Assembly (NCBI RefSeq): GCF_963678635.1
Contig: NC_087062.1
Coordinates: 40,666,672 to 40,728,671, forward strand
DNA length: 62,000 bases
From: Symsagittifera roscoffensis
Lineage: Eukaryota > Xenacoelomorpha > Acoela > Convolutidae
Direction: 5' to 3'
Shown: piece by piece, positions 56,759 through 62,000 of the stretch
Numbering within the stretch: the first letter of the stretch is position 1
Layout of the letters: every line of letters begins with the position of its first letter
The notes under the pieces: generated by a model
The model's database searches: none
Seen by the model: only the letters and a program-made list of their open reading frames with translations
What the model was told of the DNA's origin: nothing
Position numbers and translations under genes: made by a program

Positions 56759-59700
56759 TTACAGCACAGATGACAATTTGGTAGACACTTGCATGATGTG
56801 AGTGAGTTGCCGATCATACATCTCTTCAACTTGTGTCTCCAGGTATTCGCCAGACAACACCGAAGGCCTCTGAGCAGCATCTGTGTCCATGTTTTCGTCA
56901 TAATCTGCAGCTGCTTCTTCTTTTAGCTGGAGAGCACTCAGCTTTGTTTTTGGTTGCTAGAAAAAAAAGATTTTTTTTCCGCATTGATTCACACAAAATA
57001 TAGCCAACAAAAAGTTGGAAAAGAGTTAATGAACACATGGACACAGAAAAAATATATTGATACACAAGAAAAAGGAAAACCAAGGAAAATATACAACGAA
57101 GCGAAAAAGGTATTAAATGACAGGAGTCACCCGAAAACACTTGCATCTAAAATGAAAATTGCTAACAGAACAAGAAAATTCCCCAATGTGACAACTAAGC
57201 CGACAAAACATCAGCAGACAAACGAAAGTCCGACAATTCAAATTTTCCCGAAAAAAATTATTTTATACTGAAAAAAGGTCCTGCGTTACCTCTATGCCAA
57301 GTTGGGAAAAAGTCTTGAATTTGCGAAGGTTCATTAATAAAGCAACTTCACAATTTCTTAGTAAAGTGATATAAAATTTTTTACGGGAAATGAAGTGTAA
57401 TCTCGCTAATGAAATTAATCCAAATGGAGAAAACTGGTTCAAAAGGCAATTTTTTTTTATTCCGCTGGAAAGCCTGAAAATTGCTGTTTGAGAAAAACAA
57501 TGAATGATTATTTGAAAAAAACCAAACCGACGGAACACCAGTCGAAACTATGAAGATAAAAAAAATTGAAAGCATTCATAAAAGTTAAACAAAAAACATG
57601 GAGTTAATTCACCAATTACCCACGACTAGAAAGCTGTTTTCAAGATATTGCACAGGTATAACATACTGAGCGCTTTTTGGTCGGCAGTTAACGAACGATG
57701 CATATTTCTGGCTTTCGGTCGAAATTCTGTCAGTTTTGTTGTCACAAATTTTTTCCTCAAACCTGCCTAATAGACGGAATAGAGCTAATGCACAAAAGTA
57801 TCAGCTATTTTTCACACAGTAAAAGTGTTGCAAACAACAATGATTGCCGGTTGCTGTGCACGAAGCACAGAATTTTCCGACCAAAAAACCAAAAAAAAAA
57901 AATTTTTTTCAAGTCAATTCGTTTTTTGTGCGTGGTGTGACGAGAGTATTTAAACCAAAAGACTACAGTTTAGACAATTCCGATATTTACAGCAAAATAG
58001 GTATATTTTGGAAAACAGTTTTCTGCGAAACATGACTAGTAAAAAAAAACAATTAAAAAATCAAAACTTCTGAACTTTTGTAGTTTTATTCCCAAAATGG
58101 CGCGAAAAAAATATTTCGAAAAACTTATTTTACTAGCTTCTTCAGGACTTCTTCGTACACTTTATGGCTTATTTACTACTGAATTGTGACTTTCTTTCTA
58201 TAATAAGCCTCGCTGGAAATAAGACGAAAAATCAAAAATTTTATATTTTCTCGACACTGGGAAGATTTTTGGAACTACGACTGGAAGGGCTTTAATATGA
58301 TATACTACTCAACCCACTAAGTATTTGTGGTACCTGATTTTGCATGAAAACAAAAAAGTTTTAAAAAAAGTAAAACACCCGAATACAAAGTTCCTTTCCA
58401 TTTTCAGTTTCATAGAATTCGCTGGAAATTTTGTCCAGAAAATTTTGATTTGACTTGTAACCGCACGAAAAAACTCCAGGCTAAAAAAATCTTGTAAAAT
58501 CTGGCAAAAAAATTACAGAAGCCGACACCACATTAAATTAACTCAAGGCTGTGCACGTTCGACAGAAAATTTGGACATAAAAACCCGCGCGCTATTAAGC
58601 CGACAAAAATTAAAACGAAAGCCAGAAGCCAAAACAGAACATCATTCCGTTATTTTCTAACAAAAAAATATTAGTTTTTGTTAAATAAGGTTTTAAAAGA
58701 CTTCGGTCGAGCATTTCAAGAGAAACAACATATTGGTAACAACTTCATTACAAATTAAGACCATACACATACCTGAAGAAACACCTGATAAAAATTTCAT
58801 TTGCAGTTGCATTATTTTATTTGCCAAGTTATTTGCAGTGTGATTCCGGCTGTGATTCAAATCGCATATCTATTTCGATAAAAGCAGTAAGAGTACATCT
58901 ATATGCTAACTTGCCAAACCCTAATGCCAAATATAATTTCGCTTGGTATTTGATAGGATAATTCTCCTGCCATTTCTTAAATAGATCAGAAGGTGAACTT
59001 AAAAAGCAAAACTAAAAAGGAAGGAAAATTGTTATTGCAGTTCGAATTACGACAAAGAGGGCTTTAAGATGCTCCAGCAGTTGTTGGTTTATTTTCTACC
59101 AAACAAAACAACATCATGATACATCTCTCGACCCCATTCGATGTTTTTTTGAGGTACCCGACTTCGCATATAAAAAAATTTCACCTGATTCCAAAGTAAC
59201 TCCCACTTTAGTTGGTCGCAACAATTAAAATATTACTAAATAACGGGCCTAAAGCTGCTAAAATATCTTACTTAATCGCGGTAAAAACCTGTAGACTGAT
59301 AATTAAATTTAACTTTCATTATTGTCATTATAACTGCTAGTTCAATTATTCGACGCTCGGTTGAATCATAACATAGCGCCCTTAAGATAACATAACTAAG
59401 TAGTAAACCTTACCTCCAGCGACTTCCTGATACGATCTCTCAGACTTTTCCTGTACTTTTGCATCGCTTTCTTCTCCTTTCCGTTCAAAAAGTAAAACTC
59501 CAAAATGCTATAAACATGCTTGAACTGCTTCTAAAATGAAATGAAATATATATTTTCATCAGAGAATGTGGAATTTCTTTGTTTAAATAAGCTAACTAGC
59601 ATTAATTTTGAAGATCACACCTTATTTATCTTGGTTGCTGTTTGGCACTGCAGTATCAACTGTTTAGACAGAGGTTTCATTTTTCCCGGGGACTCCATAA

Positions 59701-60736
59701 TCGCGGGGAAGTTTTGGACAATATATTGACAATCCACTGAGTCCCGCATGGACACAAAGTCTTCGGAAGGATCCTCAACTATAATTCGAACTAATTGTTT
59801 GTTTTTGACCAGACGCAACAAATCATTCGGCCTACTATTGGAAACTTTTTTTTGCTCCGACCACTCTAGAAGAATGGATACGAACTTTGGATTAGGTCGT
59901 TTTTTTAAAATATTTTTTCATCCAATTTTGACTACATCAAGGAAGGCTCGTAGATGGGCTATTGAGGTACCATATTAAAACCCTATTGGCCGTGAAAACA
60001 AATTTAAAAAATCAAAAGTTGTCTGTCCCAAGAATTAATGGTGCGAATATATTCCATTTTCAGACTAAATTAGACAATAATTGCTGTAGGGTGACCTTAC
60101 AACTTTTACTTTCGATAATTTTAAAGCTGTGCATAAAAACTCTAAGTATAGTTGCCGTTATTTCTGACGTTTTCCGCCTAATTCAATCGCATTTTCCAGA
60201 TTAATTTTCCTGTTTTTTTTTAACTGGAAAAAGCGGGCTGTTTTTTTTACGACCACAAAAAGACCAAACACATAGTGCTAAAAACAATTTGGTCGGAGTA
60301 TTCTGTGCTACTTGCAGAGCCACCAGCTATCTAACTTCTTTGGAAATTTTTATAACAATCATGTATTTCTATCGATTAAAAGCTACATTTTATCATAGAA
60401 GCGAAATGAAGCTTCGCACCAAACGAGATAAAAATACATGCTATGTGAAACAAAAATATATTAAAATAACTTAAACGAATATTTCCCTTTTTTAAAAACT
60501 GAATTAGAAAAAAAAAAACCTATTGACAAACACAGGAGGAATCATTAGCACTAAACAACGGATAACTCGGATCAGGCTGCTTTCTTATCACACAGAGGAA
60601 ACTGAAAAGTGGAAGTCCGAGAGGAAAAAACACAAAATTATGACTGAAGCTAAATTTCCTGAACCCAATTACCTGCACAATTACACGGTGACCTTCAGTT
60701 AAAGCAGAAATTATACTTACCAAAAGATAATGCCAT
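56759..60736 (-). CDS. Multi-exon gene, unrecognised 191-aa (or 195-aa) protein
   Basis: Exon 1: 60736-60721 (ATGGCATTATCTTTTG, donor GTAAGT). Exon 2: 59865-59621 (acceptor TTCTTCTAG, donor GTGTGA). Exon 3: 59530-59414 (acceptor TTTTAG, donor GTAAGG). Last exon: 56956-56759 (acceptor TTTTTTTCTAG, TAA). Phases are 1, 0 and 0 and agree at every junction. A 12-base micro-exon at 58784-58773 between good splice sites is possible. The protein is helical and charged (LLRLVKNKQLVRIIVEDPSE, FKHVYSILEFYFLNGKEKK, SGEYLETQVEEMYDRQL), with no signal peptide or membrane segment. Family unknown. Intron 3 contains dispersed repeats. Confidence 0.65.
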
Positions 60737-61493
60737 TTTGCCGAAATTAGCCGGCAAAATTAAACAGAAAAATGGTAGTCCGATAATAATTTTTTTCGAA
60801 ACAGCAGAACAATTTTCAATGTAAGATGTAAGAATGACTAGAATACCAAAACTTTGTCCTCTCAAGCATATGGATTACCTGCACGCCAACCGTGCTAAAT
60901 TAGTAGCTGGAACTTGATGTCTAATATACAACAGAAGCGTAGCTCCGCATCTCTTGCAATACAACGCAAGCGTTGCAATTCAATTGACGAATAAAAAATG
61001 AGAAAAATTATGAAGTCGAAAAAAGCTCAAAAAATGATTTTTTTTTTGGAAAAAATGAAAAACTCAATTTCAGAAAATCAGTCGAAACAGCTAGTCGGAA
61101 CATAGTGGAAACCCAGCATTATGTAACCTTTTAGTGCTTACCAAGTAACCACTTAGCCGACAATACGTGGGTAGACGCCAATTTCAGCCGAAAAGAAAAA
61201 TAAACGCTTTAAGAAATTGTTGTCATAAAAATTTGAGCGATTAAATTTTAAATATTTTTACACTGCAAACGACCAGGATTCCTTAAAAACAATAATACAT
61301 TGCTGCCCTTCGAACGACACAAAAATCTGTTTGTAAATTTACTAGCCGACTTTGTATATTATCTTTTTTTGCTTAAATGGTGTATTTCAGCCTGAATGGT
61401 TTCACTTTATAAAACAAACTAAAACCCGAATAGCTTTCAATTAGGCCGAATAGCTTTCAAGCAAAAAAAAGTCATGACAAGAAAATTTACAAA
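60737..61493. other. Upstream flank, no gene
   Basis: 5' flank of the multi-exon gene. GAAGCGTAGC / GCAATACAACGCAAGCGTTGC words near 60930-60975 resemble those at 51130 and 60398 and mark another dispersed repeat. No ORF. Confidence 0.4.
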
Positions 61494-61640
61494 CTAAGCC
61501 GACAAAACATTAGCAGAAATACAAATGCTCGAGAAGTCAACTTTCCGGGAACAAGGTATGACAGGGACTCGAACCCTATTACCTTAGAGGTGAAAGGGAA
61601 CCGCATTACAAGACCAAAAGTCTAGAAGATGTAAAGTTTC
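61494..61640 (-). repeat. SINE-like tRNA-derived copy
   Basis: On the minus strand a tRNA-like head has a good T-arm (AGGG, loop TTCGAGT, CCCT; box B GGGTTCGAGTCCC, about 61562-61576), but its anticodon arm does not fold properly. The tail contains AGCCGACAAAACATTAGCAG, shared with 57196-57220 and, more loosely, 10733-10760. It is a tRNA-derived repeat, not a functional tRNA. Confidence 0.5.
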
Positions 61641-61849
61641 AACAATGAAGCAAGTTCAATTTCATACGCAAGTTCAAAGTTCAGATTTTTAAGAAAAGCT
61701 GTTATGGTTAAAAAAAGTCGAGTTGACAATTACAAGACCCTTAATCTTGCACTAGCAAAAGCACGACAAAAAGCAGCTCTAAAATTGCAATAGGAAAAAC
61801 TAGAAGTAAGCCTTGAATTGGTTAAAATTTGGCTACGTCTCGGATTCGA

Positions 61850-61915
61850 ACTTATGACCTAGAGACTATCAGTCTCACACACTAACCACTAAGCCAAGGA
61901 TGCTTCATTTATGCC
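61850..61915 (-). repeat. tRNA-like sequence (pseudo-tRNA or SINE head)
   Basis: Reverse complement reads TTGGCTTAGTGGTTAGTGTG (box A-like), an anticodon-like loop CTGATAG with T at position 33 and GAT at the anticodon position, and box B GTTCGAATCC. The T-stem and acceptor stem do not pair, so it is not a working tRNA. Confidence 0.5.
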
Positions 61916-62000
61916 AAACACTAGCCACAAACAAAGGAGAGAACAGGTGCTATGAAAATTCCAATACTAAAAACCGTGATTATAGCAAAAAAGCTACCAA

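Noticed and set aside
60520-60723. Exon on either strand between exon 1 and 2 of the multi-exon gene
   Set aside because: The minus frame does not fit the phase of the donor at 60720, while direct joining to 59865 does; the plus frame has no clear splice context.
61850-61915. Functional tRNA-Ile(GAT)
   Set aside because: Acceptor and T stems do not pair; only box A, box B and the anticodon loop resemble a tRNA.

Overview
The window is AT-rich animal DNA, almost certainly from an invertebrate. It has standard GT-AG introns, one clear ribosomal protein gene (eS8), a handful of small host genes, and a very heavy load of mobile DNA: BEL/Pao and Gypsy LTR elements, inverted-repeat DNA elements, tRNA-derived SINE-like copies and satellites. 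The eS8 protein is divergent and enlarged, pointing to a fast-evolving lineage, but I cannot name the species. A 200-base assembly gap sits at 9739-9938.

Layout. 1-1560: inverted-repeat elements and a degenerate short tandem array split by a 476-bp element with a 9-bp target duplication. 3102-9240: a decayed BEL/Pao retrotransposon (gag, zinc knuckles, protease, RT, RNase H, integrase) with many frameshifts. 9241-12311: intergenic repeats, including a 409-bp hAT-like MITE. 12312-15032: a two-exon gene of unknown function. 15873-19570 (minus): a truncated Gypsy-like gag-protease remnant that has lost its RT, preceded by a 36-bp minisatellite (19885-20590). 21961-22285 (minus): a possible last exon. 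22286-27905: gene-poor, with a TIR element at about 25602-27288.

27906-46763 is the centrepiece: one LTR retroelement of 18,858 bp, bounded by 410-bp LTRs that differ at 5 sites (98.8% identical) and a 4-bp AAAA target duplication. It carries a leader with two small ORFs, a very long Gag, protease, RT/RNase H and integrase. Downstream of pol lie a 62-aa double-hydrophobic ORF, an ATG-less Pro/Ser/Thr-rich open frame, an Env-like membrane glycoprotein frame preceded by a good splice acceptor, and a 602-aa ORF whose ATG overlaps the env stop (ATGA). A canonical small intron follows. This copy has a few nonsense and frameshift lesions, in line with its LTR divergence, so it is a recently dead copy of a complex retrovirus-like element.

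46764-55534 is gene-free: a roughly 84-bp degenerate satellite (about 47440-50440) and dispersed repeats. 55535-60736 (minus) holds two tandem host genes: intronless eS8, and upstream of it a gene of at least four exons whose splice phases agree. The window ends in SINE-like tRNA-derived copies.

How the parts relate: the host genes are short islands separated by transposons. The non-autonomous elements (MITEs, SINE-like copies) recur on both sides of the window, so they are genome-wide families. The giant element is the only unit in which several genes clearly work together: capsid, polymerase, integration, membrane glycoprotein and unknown accessory proteins.
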